A DNA stretch of 64,000 nt from Diplolepis rosae. Taxonomy: Eukaryota > Arthropoda > Insecta > Hymenoptera > Diplolepididae. Below are positions 30,901 to 45,188 of this stretch, piece after piece. The notes beneath the pieces are model-generated. The model saw nothing but the letters and a program-made list of their open reading frames with translations, searched no databases and was not told where the DNA came from. Each line of letters begins with the position of its first letter. The stretch's first letter is position 1. The stretch is from NCBI GenBank assembly GCA_030998225.1, contig JAPYXD010000680.1:14074001-14138000 (forward strand), in the 5' to 3' direction. The position numbers and the translations under genes are program-made.

Positions 30901-33900
30901 CACAAGATCTTCGGACTAACCAAACTTTACTTATAAAAGCATAAAGACGCGAAACTGAGAAAAGTCGGTCGGTTCATTCTAGCGATTATCCTGAGCAATC
31001 TATGCTATATATCCAACTCAGAGCAATTTCAGAAGACATTAGAGACTTGGATCTTTGTCCCAAGCACCCTCACAAGATCTTCGGACTAACCAAACTTTAC
31101 TTATAAAAGCATAAAGACGCGAAACTGAGAAAAGTCGGTCGGTTCATTCTAGCGATTATCCTGAGCAAACTATGCTATATATCCAAATCAGATAAATTTC
31201 AGAAGACAATCGAGACTTGGAGCTTGGTCCCAATCACCCTCACAAGATCTTCGGACTAACCAAACTTTACTAATAAAAGCTCAAAGTCGCGAAACTGAGA
31301 AAAATCGGTCGGTTTATTCTAGCGATTATCCTGAGCAACCTATGCTGTGTATCCACTTCAGATCAATTTCAGAAGACACTCGAGATTTGGAGCTTTGTTC
31401 GGAGTACCTTCAAAACAACATCGGACTAACCAAACTTGACTTATAAAAGCCCAAAGTCGCGAAACTGAGACAATTCGGTCCTACCTTGTCGGTGATCTCG
31501 TCCTGATGCCAAGGAATGGAGATCAACAAGAAAATTAACTGGAAAAAGTCCAACAGCCTGTGAGGGTGGGAGTAGCAATTAAGTATCTACTTCTCTTAAA
31601 GTGGTGACTTCGAAAGAAAACATCTAACAATATAAAAATCACATTATAAAGTAATAGATGCAATATTCTTGTGCGAGTTCAGTTCCAGCTGACTTAAGAG
31701 ACTTGGAGCATTGTCCTAAGCACCCTCAAAAGAAGCTCGACCTAACCAAACATTACTAATAAAAGTCCAAAGTCGAGAAACTCAGACAAGTCGGTCGATT
31801 CATTCTAGCGATTATTCTGAGAAATCTATTCTATATATCCAGCTCAGATAAATTTCAGAAGACACTAGAGATTCGGAGCTTTGTCCCAAACAGCCTCACA
31901 AGAACCTCGACCTAACCGAACATTTCCAATGTCGCGAAACTGAGACAAGTCGGTCCTACCCCTTCAGTGATCTCGTCCTGATGCCAAGGAATGGAAATCA
32001 AAGAAAAAACTAGTAGCAAAAAGAACAGCATTCCTTAAGGGTGGGGGTACAAATTATGTATATACTTCTCTTAAAGTGGTGACTTCGAAATAAAATATCT
32101 AACTGTATGCAAATAACATTATAGAGTGTTCTATGCAATATCTCTATTCTAGCCCAGTTCCAGCTGACTCTGGTGACCCTGAGCTTTGTCCCGAGCACCC
32201 TCACAAGAAGCTTGACCTAACCAAACTTTACTTATAAAAGTCCAAATTCGCGAAACTGAGAACAGTAGGTCGATTCATTCTAGCGATTATTCTGAGAAAT
32301 CTATGCTATATATCCAACACAGATCAATTTCAGAAGACACTAGAGACTTGGAGCTTTGTCCCAATCACCCTCACAAGATTTTTCGGACTAACCAAACTTT
32401 ACTTATAAAAGCATAAAGACGCGAAACTGAGAAAAGTCGGTCGGTTCATTCTAGCGATTATCCTGAGAAATCTATGCTATATATCCAACTCAGAGCAATT
32501 TCAGAAGACACTAGAGACTTGGATCTTTGTCCCAAGCACCCTCACAAGATCTTCGGACTAACCAGACTTTACTAATAAAAGCTCAAAGTCGCGAAACTGA
32601 GAAAAATCGGTCGGTTTATTCTAGCGATTATCCTGAGCAATCTATGCTGTGTATCCACTTCAGATCAATTTCCAGAAGACACTCGAGACTTGGAGCTTTG
32701 TTCGGAATACCTTCAAAACAACATCGGACTAACCAAACTTGACTTATAAAAGCCCAAAGTCGCGAAACTGAGACAATTCGGTCCCACCTTGTCGGTGATC
32801 TCGTCCTGATGCCAAGGAATGGAGATCAACAAGAAAATTAACTGGAAAAAGTCCAACAGCCTGTGAGGGTGGGAGTAGCAATTAAGTATCTACTTCTCTT
32901 AAAGTGGTGACTTCGAAAGAAAACATCTAACAATATAAAAATCACATTATAAAGTAATAGATGCAATATTCTTGTGCGAGTTCAGTTCCAGCTGACTTAA
33001 GAGACTTGGAGCATTGTCCTAAGCACCCTCAAAAGAAGCTCGACCTAACCAAACATTACTAATAAAAGTCCAAATTCGCGAAACTGAGACAAGTCGGTCC
33101 TACCCCTTCAGTGATCTCGTCCTGATGCCAAGGAATGGAAATCAAAGAAAAAACTAGTAGCAAAAAGAACAGCATTCCTTAAGGGTGGGGGTACAAATTA
33201 TGTATATACTTCTCTTAAAGTGGTGACTTCGAAATAAAATATCTAACTGTATGCAAATAACATTATAGAGTATTATATGCAATATCTCTATTCTAGCCCA
33301 GTTCCAGCTGACTCTGGTGTCCCTGAGCTTTGTCCCGAGCACCCTCACAAGAAGCTTGACCTAACCAAACTTTACTTATAAAAGTCCAAATTCGCGAAAC
33401 TGAGAACAGTAGGTCGATTCATTCTAGCGATTATTCTGAGAAATCTATACTATATATCCAACACAGATCAATTTCAGAAGACACTAGAGACTTGGAGCTT
33501 GGTCCCAATCACCCTCACAAGATCTTCGGACTAACAAAACTTTACTTATAACTGCCAAATGACGCGAAACTGAGAAAAGTCGGTCGATTCATTCTAGCGA
33601 TTATCCTGAGCAATCTATGCTATATATCCAGATCAGATCAATTTCAGAAGACACTAGAGATCGGAGCTTTGTCCCAAACACCCTCACAAGATCTTCGGAC
33701 TAACCAAACTTTACTTATGAAATCCCAAAGTCGCGAAACTGAGAAAAGACGGTTTGTTCATTCTAGCGATTATCCTGAGAAATCTATGCTATATATCCAA
33801 CACAAATCAATTTCAGAAGACAATAGAAACTTGGAGCTTTGTCCCAGTCACCCTCAAAAGACCTTCGGACTAACCAAACCTTACTTATGAAATCCTAAAG

Positions 33901-36302
33901 TCGCGAAACTGAGAAAAGTCGGTCGGTTCATTCTAGCGATTATCCTGAGCAATCTATGCTATATATCCAACTCAGATCAATATCAGAAGACACTAGAGAC
34001 TTGCATCTTTGTCCCAAGCACCCTCACAAGATCTTCGGACTAACCAAACTTTACTAATAAAAGCCCAAAGTCGCGAAACGGAGAAAAGTCGGTCGATTCA
34101 TTCTAGCGATTATCCTGAGCAATCTATGCTATATATCCAACTCAGATCAATTTCAGAAGACACTAGAGACATGGAGCGTGGTCCCAATCACCCACACAAG
34201 ATCATAGAACAAACCAGACTTTAGTAATAAAAGCCCAAAGTCGCGAAACTGAGAAAAATCGGTCGGTTTATTCTAGCGATTATCCTGAGCAATCTATGCT
34301 ATGTATCCACTTCAGATCAATTTCAGAAGACACTCGAGACTAGGAGCTTTGTTCTGAGTACCTTCAAAAGAAGCTCGACCTAACCAAACTTGACTTATAA
34401 AAGCCCAAAGTCGCGAAACTTGAGACAATTCGGTCCTACCTTGTCAGTGATCTCGTCCTGATGCCAAGGAATGGAGATCAACAAGAAAATTAACTGGAAA
34501 AAGTCCAACAGCCTGTGAGGGTGGGAGTAGCAATTAAGTATCTACTTCTCTTAAAGTGGTGACTTCGAAAGAAAACATCTAACAATATAAAAATCACATT
34601 ATAAAGTAATAGATGCAATATTCTTGTGCGAGTTCAGTTCCAGCTGACTTAAGAGACTTGGAGCTTTGTCCTAAGCACCCTCAAAAGAAGCTCGACCTAA
34701 CCAAACATTACTAATAAAAGTCCAAAGTCGAGAAACTCAGACAAGTCGGTCGATTCATTCTAGCGATTATTCTGAGCAATCTATTCTATATATCCAGCTC
34801 AGATAAATTTAAGAATAAACTAGAGATTCGGAGCTTTGTCCCAAACAGCCTCACAAGAACCTCGACCTAACCAAACATTTCCAAAGTCGCGAAACTGAGA
34901 CAAGTCGGTCCTACCCCTTCAGTGATCTCGTCCTGATGCCAAGGAATGGAAATCAAAGAAAAAACTAGTAGCAAAAAGAACAGCATTCCTTAAGGGTGGG
35001 GGTACAAATTATGTATATACTTCTCTTAAAGTGGTGACTTCGAAATAAAACATCTAACTGTATGCAAATAACATTATAGAGTATTCTATGCAATATCTCT
35101 ATTCTAGCCCAGTTCCAGCTGACTCTGGTGACCCTGAGCTTTGTCCCGAGCACCCTCACAAGAAGCTTGACCTAACCAAACTTTACTTATAAAAGTCCAA
35201 ATTCGCGAAACTGAGAACAGTAGGTCGATTCATTCTAGCGATTATTCTGAGAAATCTATGCTATATATCCAAACTGAGAGCAATTTCAGAAGACACTAGA
35301 GACTTGGATCATTGTCCCAAGCACCCTCACAAGAACTTCGGACTAACCAGACTTTACTAATAAAAGCTCAAAGTCGCGAAACTGAGAAAAATCGGTCGGT
35401 TTATTCTAGCGATTATCCTGAGCAATCTATGCTGTGTATCCACTTCAGATCAATTTCAGAAAACACTCGAGACTTAGAGCTTTGTTCGAAGTACCTTCAA
35501 AACAACATCGGACTAACCAAACTTGACTTATAAAAGCCCAAAGTCGCGAAACTGAGACAATTCGGTCCAACCTTGTCGGTGATCTCGTCCTGATGCCAAG
35601 GAATGGAGATCAACAAGAAAATTAACTGGAAAAAGTCCAACAGCCTGTGAGGGTGGGAGTAGCAATTAAGTATCTACTTCTCTTAAAGTGGTGACTTCGA
35701 AAGAAAACATCTAACAATATAAAAATCACATTATAAAGTAATAGATGCAATATTCTTGTGCGAGTTCAGTTCCAGCTGACTTAAGAGACTTGGAGCATTG
35801 TCCTAAGCACCCTCAAAAGAAGCTCGACCTAACCAAACATTACTAATAAAAGTCCAAAGTCGAGAAACTCAGACAAGTCGGTCGATTCATTCTAGCGATT
35901 ATTCTGAGCAATCTATTCTATATATCCAGCTCAGATAAATTTCAGAAGACACTAGAGATTCGGAGCTTTGTCCCAAACAGCCTCACAAGAACCTCGACCT
36001 AACCAAACATTTCCAAGTCGCGAAACTGAGACAAGTCGGTCCTACCCCTTCAGTGATCTCGTCCTGATGCCAAGGAATGGAAATCAAAGAAAAAACTAGT
36101 AGCAAAAAGAACAGCATTCCTTAAGGGTGGGGGTACAAATTATGTATATACTTCTCTTAAAGTGGTGATTTCGAAATAAAACATCTAACTGTATGCAAAT
36201 AACATTATAGAGTATTCTATGCAATATCTCTATTCTAGCCCAGTTCCAGCTGACTCTGGTGACCCTGAGCTTTGTCCCGAGCACCCTCACAAGAAGCTTG
36301 AC
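27985..36302. repeat. Superunit 1 (8,318 bp)
   Basis: Bounded by the AAGCTTGACCTAACC block after successive marker C2 monomers. Internal C2-to-C2 intervals are about 4,232, 1,144, 1,811 and 1,131 bp. Contains a variant monomer at 33,669 that recurs unchanged in translation at 42,556 in superunit 2. Confidence 0.78.
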
Positions 36303-39300
36303 CTAACCAAACTTTACTTATAAAAGTCCAAATTCGCGAAACTGAGAACAGTAGGTCGATTCATTCTAGCGATTATTCTGAGAAATCTATGCTATATATC
36401 CAACACAGCTCAATTTCAGAAGATACTAGAGACTTGGAGCTTTGTCCCAATCACCCTCACAAGATCTTCGGACTAACCAAACTTTACTTATAAAAGTTCA
36501 AAGTCGCGAAACTGAGAAAAGTCGTTCGATTCATTCTAGCGATTATCCTGATCTCTTAAAGTGGTGACTTCCGAAATAAAACATCTAACTGTATGCAAAT
36601 AACATTATAGAGTGTTCTATGCAATATTTCTATGCTAGCCCAGTTCCAGCTGACTCTGGAGAACCTGAGCTTTGTCCCGATCACCCTCACAAGAAGCTTG
36701 ACCTAACCAAACTTTACTTATGAAAGTCCAAAGTCGCGAGACTGAGAAAAGTCGGTCGATCCATTCTAACGATTATCCTGAGCAATCTATGCTATATATC
36801 CAACTCAGATCAATTTCAGAAGACACTAGAGACTTGGAGATGGTCCCAATCACCCTCACAAGATCTTCGGACTAACCAAACTTTATTTATAAAATCATAA
36901 AGACGCGAAACTGAGAAAAGTCGGTCGGTTCATTCTAGCGATTATCCTGAGCAATCTATGCTGTGTATCCACTTCAGATCAATTTCAGAAGACACTCGAG
37001 ACTTGGAGCTTTGTTCGGAGTACCTTCAAAACAACATCGGACTAACCAAACTTGACTTATAAAAGCCCAAAGTCGCGAAACTGAGACAATTCGGTCCCAC
37101 CTTGTCGGTGATCTCGTCCTGATGCCAAGGAATGGAGATCAACAAGAAAATTAACTGGAAAAAGTCCAACAGCCTGTGAGGGTGGGAGTAGCAATTAAGT
37201 ATCTACTTCTCTTAAAGTGGTGACTTCGAAAGAAAACATCTAACAATATAAAAATCACATTATAAAGTAATAGATGCAATATTCTTGTGCGAGTTCAGTT
37301 CCAGCTGACTTAAGAGACTTGGAGCATTGTCCTAAGCACCCTCAAAAGAAGCTCGACCTAACCAAACATTACTAATAAAAGTCCAAAGTCGAGAAACTCA
37401 GACAAGTCGGTCGATTCATTCTAACGATTATCCTGAGCAATCTATGCTATATATCCAACTCAGATCAATTTCAGAAGACACTAGAGACTTGGAGATGGTC
37501 CCAATCACCCTCACAAGATCTTCGGACTAACCAAACTTTATTTATAAAATCATAAAGACGCGAAACTGAGAAAAGTCGGTCGGTTCATTCTAGCGATTAT
37601 CCTGAGCAATCTATGCTATATATCCAACTCAGAGCAATTTCAGAAGACACTAGAGACTTGGAGCTTTGTCCCAATCACCCTCACAAGATCTTCGGACTAA
37701 CCAAACTTTACTTATAAAAGTTCAAAGTTGCGAAACTGAGAAAAGTCGTTCGATTCATTCTAGCGATTATCCTGATCTCTTAAAGTGGTGACTTCGAAAT
37801 AAAACATCTAACTGTATGCAAATAACATTATAGAGTGTTCTATGCAATATTTCTATGCTAGCCCAGTTCCAGCTGACTCTGGAGAACCTGAGCTTTGTCC
37901 CGATCACCCTCACAAGAAGCTTGACCTAACCAAACTTTACTTATGAAAGTCCAAAGTCGCGAGACTGAGAAAAGTCGGTCGATTCATTCTAGCGATTATC
38001 CTGAGCAATCTATGCTATATATCCAACACAGCTCAATTTCAGAAGATACTAGAGACTTGGAGCTTTGTCCCAATCACCCTCACAAGATCTTCGGACTAAC
38101 CAAACTTTACTTATAAAAGTTCAAAGTCGCGAAACTGAGAAAAGTCGTTCGATTCATTCTAGCGATTATCCTGATCTCTTAAAGTGGTGACTTCGAAATA
38201 AAACATCTAACTGTATGCAAATAAAATTATAAAGTGTTCTATACAATATTTCTATGCTAGCCCAGCTCCAGCTGACTCTGGAGAACCTGAGCTTTGTCCC
38301 GATCACCCTCACAAGAAGCTTGACCTAACCAAACTTTACTTATAAAAGTCCAAAGTCGCGAGACTGAGAAAAGTCGGTCGATTCATTCTAGCGATTATCC
38401 TGAGCAATCTATGCTATATATCCAACACAGCTCCATTTCAGAAGACACTAGAGATTTGGAGCTTGGTCCCAATCACCCTCACAAGATCTTCGGACTAACC
38501 AAACATTACTTATAAAAGCATAAAGACGCGAAACTGAGAAAAGTCGGTCGGTTCATTCTAGCGATTATCCTGAGCAATCTATGCTATATATCCAACTCAG
38601 ATCAATTTCAGAAGACACTAGAGACTTGGAGATGGTCCCAATCACCCTCACAAGATCTTCGGACTAACCAAACTTTATTTATAAAATCATAAAGACGCGA
38701 AACTGAGAAAAGTCGGTCGGTTCATTCTAGCGATTATCCTGAGCAATCTATGCTATATATCCAACTCAGAGCAATTTCAGAAGACACTAGAGACTTGGAG
38801 CTTTGTCCCAATCACCCTCACAAGATCTTCGGACTAACCAAACTTTACTTATAAAAGTTCAAAGTTGCGAAACTGAGAAAAGTCGTTCGATTCATTCTAG
38901 CGATTATCCTGATCTCTTAAAGTGGTGACTTCGAAATAAAAACATCTAACTGTATGCAAATAATATTATAGAGTGTTCTATACAATATTTCTATGCTAGT
39001 CCAGCTCCAGCTGACTCTGGAGAACCTGAGCTTTGTCCCGATCACCCTCACAAGAAGCTTGACCTAACCAAACTTTACTTATGAAAGTCCAAAGTCGCGA
39101 GACTGAGAAAAGTCGGTCGATTCATTCTAACAATTATCCTGAGCAATCTATGCTATATATCCAACACAGCTCCATTTCAGAAGACACTAGAGATTTGGAG
39201 CTTGGTCCCAATCACCCTCACAAGATCTTCGGACTAACCAAACTTTACTTATAAAAGCATAAAGACGCGAAACTGAGAAAAGTCGGTCGGTTCATTCTAG

Positions 39301-42300
39301 CGATTATCCTGAGCAATCTATGCTATATATCCAACTCAGAGCAATTTCAGAAGACACTAGAGACTTGGAGCTTTGTCCCTATCACCCTCACAAGACCTTC
39401 GGACTAACCAAACTTTACTTATAAATGTTCAAAGTCGCGAAACTGAGAAAAGTCGTTCGATTCATTCTAGCGATTATCCTGATCTCTTAAAGTGGTGACT
39501 TCGAAATAAAACATCTAACTGTATGCAAATAACATTATAGAGTGTTCTATGCAATATTTCTATGCTAGCCCAGTTCCAGCTGACTCTGGAGAACCTGAGC
39601 TTTGTCCCGATCACCCTCACAAGAAGCTTGACCTAACCAAACTTTACTTATGAAAGTCCAAAGTCGCGAGACTGAGAAAAGTCGGTCGATTCATTCTAAC
39701 GATTATCCTGAGCAATCTATGCTATATATCCAACTCAGCTCAATTTCAAAAGACACTAGAGACTTGGAGCTTGGTCCCAATCACCCTCACAAGATCTTCG
39801 GACTAACCAAACTTTACTTATAAAAGCATAAAGACGCGAAACTGAGAAAAGTCGGTCCGGTTCATTCTAGCGATTATCCTGAGCAATCTATGCTATATAT
39901 CCAACTCAGAGCAATTTCAGAAGACACTAGAGACTTGGATCTTTGTCCCAAGCACCCTCACAAGATCTTCGGACTAACCAAACTTTACTTATAAAAGCAT
40001 AAAGACGCGAAACTGAGAAAAGTCGGTCGGTTCATTCTAGCGATTATCCTGAGCAATCTATGCTATATATCCAACTCAGATAAATTTCAGAAGACACTAG
40101 AGACTTGGAGCTTGGTCCCAATCACCCTCATAAGATCTTCGGACTAACCAAACTTTACTAATAAAAGCTCAAAGTCGCGAAACTGAGAAAAATCGGTCGG
40201 TTTATTCTAGCGATTATCCTGAGCAACCTATGCTGTGTATCCACTTCAGATCAATTTCAGAAGACTCTCGAGATTTTGAGCTTTGTTCGGAGTACCTTCA
40301 AAACAACATCGGACTAACCAAACTTGACTTATAAAAGCCCAAAGTCGCGAAACTGAGACAATTCGGTCCTACCTTGTCGGTGATCTCGTCCTGATGCCAA
40401 GGAATGGAGATCAACAAGAAAATTAACTGGAAAAAGTCCAACAGCCTGTGAGGGTGGGAGTAGCAATTAAGTATCTACTTCTCTTAAAGTGGTGACTTCG
40501 AAAGAAAACATCTAACAATATAAAAATCACATTATAAAGTAATAGATGCAATATTCTTGTGCGAGTTCAGTTCTATCTGACTTAAGAGACTTGGAGCTTT
40601 GTCTTAAGCACCCTCAAAAGAACCTCGACCTAACCAAACATTACTAATAAAAGTCCAAAGTCGAGAAACTGAGACAAGTCGGTCGATTCATTCTAGCGAT
40701 TATTCTGAGAAATCTATTCTATATATCCAGCTCAGATAAATTTCAGAAGACACTAGAGATTCGGAGCTTTGTCCCAAACAGCCTCACAAGAACCTCGACC
40801 TAACCGAACATTTCCAATGTCGCGAAACTGAGACAAGTCTTTCATACCCCTTCAGTGATCTCGTCCTGATGCCAAGGAATGGAAATCAAAGAAAAAACTA
40901 GTAGCAAAAAGAACAGCATTCCTTAAGGGTGGGGGTACAAATTATGTATATACTTCTCTTAAAGTGGTGACTTCGAAATAAAATATCTAACTGTATGCAA
41001 ATAACATTATAGAGTATTCTATGCAATATCTCTATTCTAGCCCAGTTCCAGCTGACTCTGGTGACCCTGAGCTTTGTCCCGAGCACCCTCACAAGAAGCT
41101 TGACCTAACCAAACTTTACTTATAAAAGTCCAAATTCGCGAAACTGAGAACAGTAGGTCGATTCATTCTAGCGATTATTCTGAGAAATCTATGCTATATA
41201 TCCAACACAGATCAATTTCAGAAGACACTAGAGACTTGGAGCTTTGTCCCAATCACCCTCACAAGATTTTTCGGACTAACCAAACTTTACTTATAAAAGC
41301 ATAAAGACGCGAAACTGAGAAAAGTCGGTCGGTTCATTCTAGCGATTATCCTGAGCAATCTATGCTATATATCCAACTCAGAGCAATTTCAGAAGACACT
41401 AGAGACTTGGATCTTTGTCCCAAGCACCCTCACAAGATCTTCGGACTAACCAGACTTTACTAATAAAAGCCCAAATTCGCGAAACTGAGAAAAATCGGTC
41501 GGTTTATTCTAGCGATTATCCTGAGCAATCTATGCTGTGTATCCACTTCAGATCAATTTCAGAAGACACTCGAGACTTAGAGCTTTGTTCGAAGTACCTT
41601 CAAATCAACATCGTACTAACCAAACTTGACTTATAAAAGCCCAAAGTCGCGAAACTGAGACAATTCGGTCCTACCTTGTCAGTGATCTCGTCCTGATGCC
41701 AAGGAATGGAGATCAACAAGAAAATTAACTGGAAAAAGTCCAACAGCCTGTGAGGGTGGGAGTAGCAATTAAGTATCTACTTCTCTTAAAGTGGTGACTT
41801 CGAAAGAAAACATCTAACAATATAAAAATCACATTATAAAGTAATAGATGCAATATTCTTGTGCGAGTTCAGTTCCAGCTGACTTAAGAGACTTGGAGCA
41901 TTGTCCTAAGCACCCTCAAAAGAAGCTCGACCTAACCAAACATTACTAATAAAAGTCCAAAGTCGAGAAACTGAGACAAGTCGGTCCTACCCCTTCAGTG
42001 ATCTCGTCCTGATGCCAAGGAATGGAAATCAAAGAAAAAACTAGTATCAAAAAGAACAGCATTCCTTAAGGGTGGGGGTACAAATTATGTATATACTTCT
42101 CTTAAAGTGGTGACTTCGAAATAAAATATCTAACTGTATGCAAATAACATTATAGAGTATTATATGCAATATCTCTATTCTAGCCCAGTTCCAGCTGACT
42201 CTGGTGACCCTGAGCTTTGTCCCGAGCACCCTCACAAGAAGCTTGACCTAACCAAACTTTACTTATAAAAGTCCAAATTCGCGAAACTGAGAACATTAGG

Positions 42301-45188
42301 TCGATTCATTCTAGCGATTATCCTGAGAAATATATGCTATATATCCAACACAGATCAATTTCAGAAGACAGTAGAGACTTGGAGCTTTGTCCCAATCACC
42401 CTCACAAGATCTTGGACTAACCAAACTTTACTTATAAAAGCATAAAGACGCGAAACTGAGAAAAGTCGGTCGATTCATTCTAGCGATTATCCTGAGCAAT
42501 CTATGCTATATATCCAGCTCAGATCAATTTCAGAAGACACTATAGATTCGGAGCTTTGTCCCAAACACCCTCACAAGATCTTCGGACTAACCAAACTTTA
42601 CTTATGAAATCCCAAAGTCGCGAAACTGAGAAAAGACGGTTTGTTCATTCTAGCGATTATCCTGAGAAATCTATGCTATATATCCAACACAAATCAATTT
42701 CAGAAGACAATAGAAACTTGGAGCTTTGTCCCAGTCACCCACAAAAGACCTTCGGACTAACCAAACCTTACTTATGAAATCCTAAAGTCGCGAAACTGAG
42801 AAAAGTCTGTCGGTTCATTCTAGCGATTATCCTGAGCAATCTATGCTATATATCCAACTCAGATCAATATCAGAAGACACTAGAGACTTGCATCTTTGTC
42901 CCAAGCACCCTCACAAGATCTTCGGACTAACCAAACTTTACTAATAAAAGCCCAAAGTCGCGAAACGGAGAAAAGTCGGTCGATTTATTCTAGCGATTAT
43001 CCTGAGCAATCTATGCTATATATCCAACTCAGATCAATTTCAGAAGACACTAGAGACTTGGAGCTTGGTCCCAATCACCCTCACAAGATCTTCGAACTAA
43101 CCAGACTTTACTAATAAAAGCCCAAAGTCGCGAAACTGAGAAAAATCGGTCGGTTTATTCTAGCGATTATCCTGAGCAATCTATGCTATGTATCCACTTC
43201 AGATCAATTTCAGAAGACACTCGAGACTAGGAGCTTTGTTCTGAGTACCTTCAAAAGAAGCTCGACCTAACCAAACTTGACTTATAAAAGCCCAAAGTCG
43301 CGAAACTGAGACAATTCGGTCCTACCTTGTCGGTGATCTCGTCCTGATGCCAAGGAATGGAGATCAACAAGAAAATTAACTGGAAAAAGTCCAACAGCCT
43401 GTGAGGGTGGGAGTAGCAATTAAGTATCTACTTCTCTTAAAGTGGTGACTTCGAAAGAAAACATCTAACAATATAAAAATCACATTATAAAGTAATAGAT
43501 GCAATATTCTTGTGCGAGTTCAGTTCCAGCTGACTTAAGAGACTTGGAGCTTTGTCCTAAGCACCCTCAAAAGAAGCTCGACCTAACCAAACATTACTAA
43601 TAAAAGTCCAAAGTCGAGAAACTCAGACAAGTCGGTCGATTCATTCTAGCGATTATTCTGAGCAATCTATTCTATATATCCAGCTCAGATAAATTTCAGA
43701 AGACACTAGAGATTCGGAGCTTTGTCCCAAACAGCCTCACAAGAACCTCGACCTAACCAAACATTTCCAAAGTCGCGAAACTGAGACAAGTCGGTCCTAC
43801 CCCTTCAGTGATCTCGTCCTGATGCCAAGGAATGGAAATCAAAGAAAAAACTAGTAGCAAAAAGAACAGCATTCCTTAAGGGTGGGGGTACAAATTATGT
43901 ATATACTTCTCTTAAAGTGGTGACTTCGAAATAAAACATCTAACTGTATGCAAATAACATTATAGAGTATTCTATGCAATATCTCTATTCTAGCCCAGTT
44001 CCAGCTGACTCTGGTGACCCTGAGCTTTGTCCCGAGCACCCTCACAAGAAGCTTGACCTAACCAAACTTTACTTATAAAAGTCCAAATTCGCGAAACTGA
44101 GAACAGTAGGTCGATTCATTCTAGCGATTATTCTGAGAAATCTATGCTATATATCCAACTCAGAGCAATTTCAGAAGACACTAGAGACTTGGATCTTTGT
44201 CCCAAGCACCCTCACAAGAACTTCGGACTAACCAGACTTTACTAATAAAAGCTCAAAGTCGCGAAACTGAGAAAAATCGGTCGGTTTATTCTAGCGATTA
44301 TCCTGAGCAATCTATGCTGTGTATCCACTTCAGATCAATTTCAGAAAACACTCGAGACTTGGAGCTTTGTTCGGAGTACCTTCAAAACAACATCGGACTA
44401 ACCAAACTTGACTTATAAAAGCCCAAAGTCGCGAAAGTGAGACAATTCGGTCCAACCTTGTCGGTGATCTCGTCCTGATGCCAAGGAATGGAGATCAACA
44501 AGAAAATTAACTGGAAAAAGTCCAACAGCCTGTGAGGGTGGGAGTAGCAATTAAGTATCTACTTCTCTTAAAGTGGTGACTTCGAAAGAAAACATCTAAC
44601 AATATAAAAATCACATTATAAAGTAATAGATGCAATATTCTTGTGCGAGTTCAGTTCCAGCTGACTTAAGAGACTTGGAGCATTGTCCTAAGCACCCTCA
44701 AAAGAAGCTCGACCTAACCAAACATTACTAATAAAAGTCCAAAGTCGAGAAACTCAGACAAGTCGGTCGATTCATTCTAGCGATTATTCTGAGCAATCTA
44801 TTCTATATATCCAGCTCAGATAAATTTCAGAAGACACTAGAGATTCGGAGCTTTGTCCCAAACAGCCTCACAAGAACCTCGACCTAACCAAACATTTCCC
44901 AAGTCGCGAAACTGAGACAAGTCGGTCCTACCCCTTCAGTGATCTCGTCCTGATGCCAAGGAATGGAAATCAAAGAAAAAACTAGTAGCAAAAAGAACAG
45001 CATTCCTTAAGGGTGGGGGTACAAATTATGTATATACTTCTCTTAAAGTGGTGATTTCGAAATAAAACATCTAACTGTATGCAAATAACATTATAGAGTA
45101 TTCTATGCAATATCTCTATTCTAGCCCAGTTCCAGCTGACTCTGGTGACCCTGAGCTTTGTCCCGAGCACCCTCACAAGAAGCTTGAC
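36303..45188. repeat. Superunit 2 (8,886 bp)
   Basis: Internal C2-to-C2 intervals are about 4,802, 1,143, 1,810 and 1,131 bp, the same series as superunit 1 apart from about 570 bp more in the first interval, equal to A+A+B (569 bp). Confidence 0.78.
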
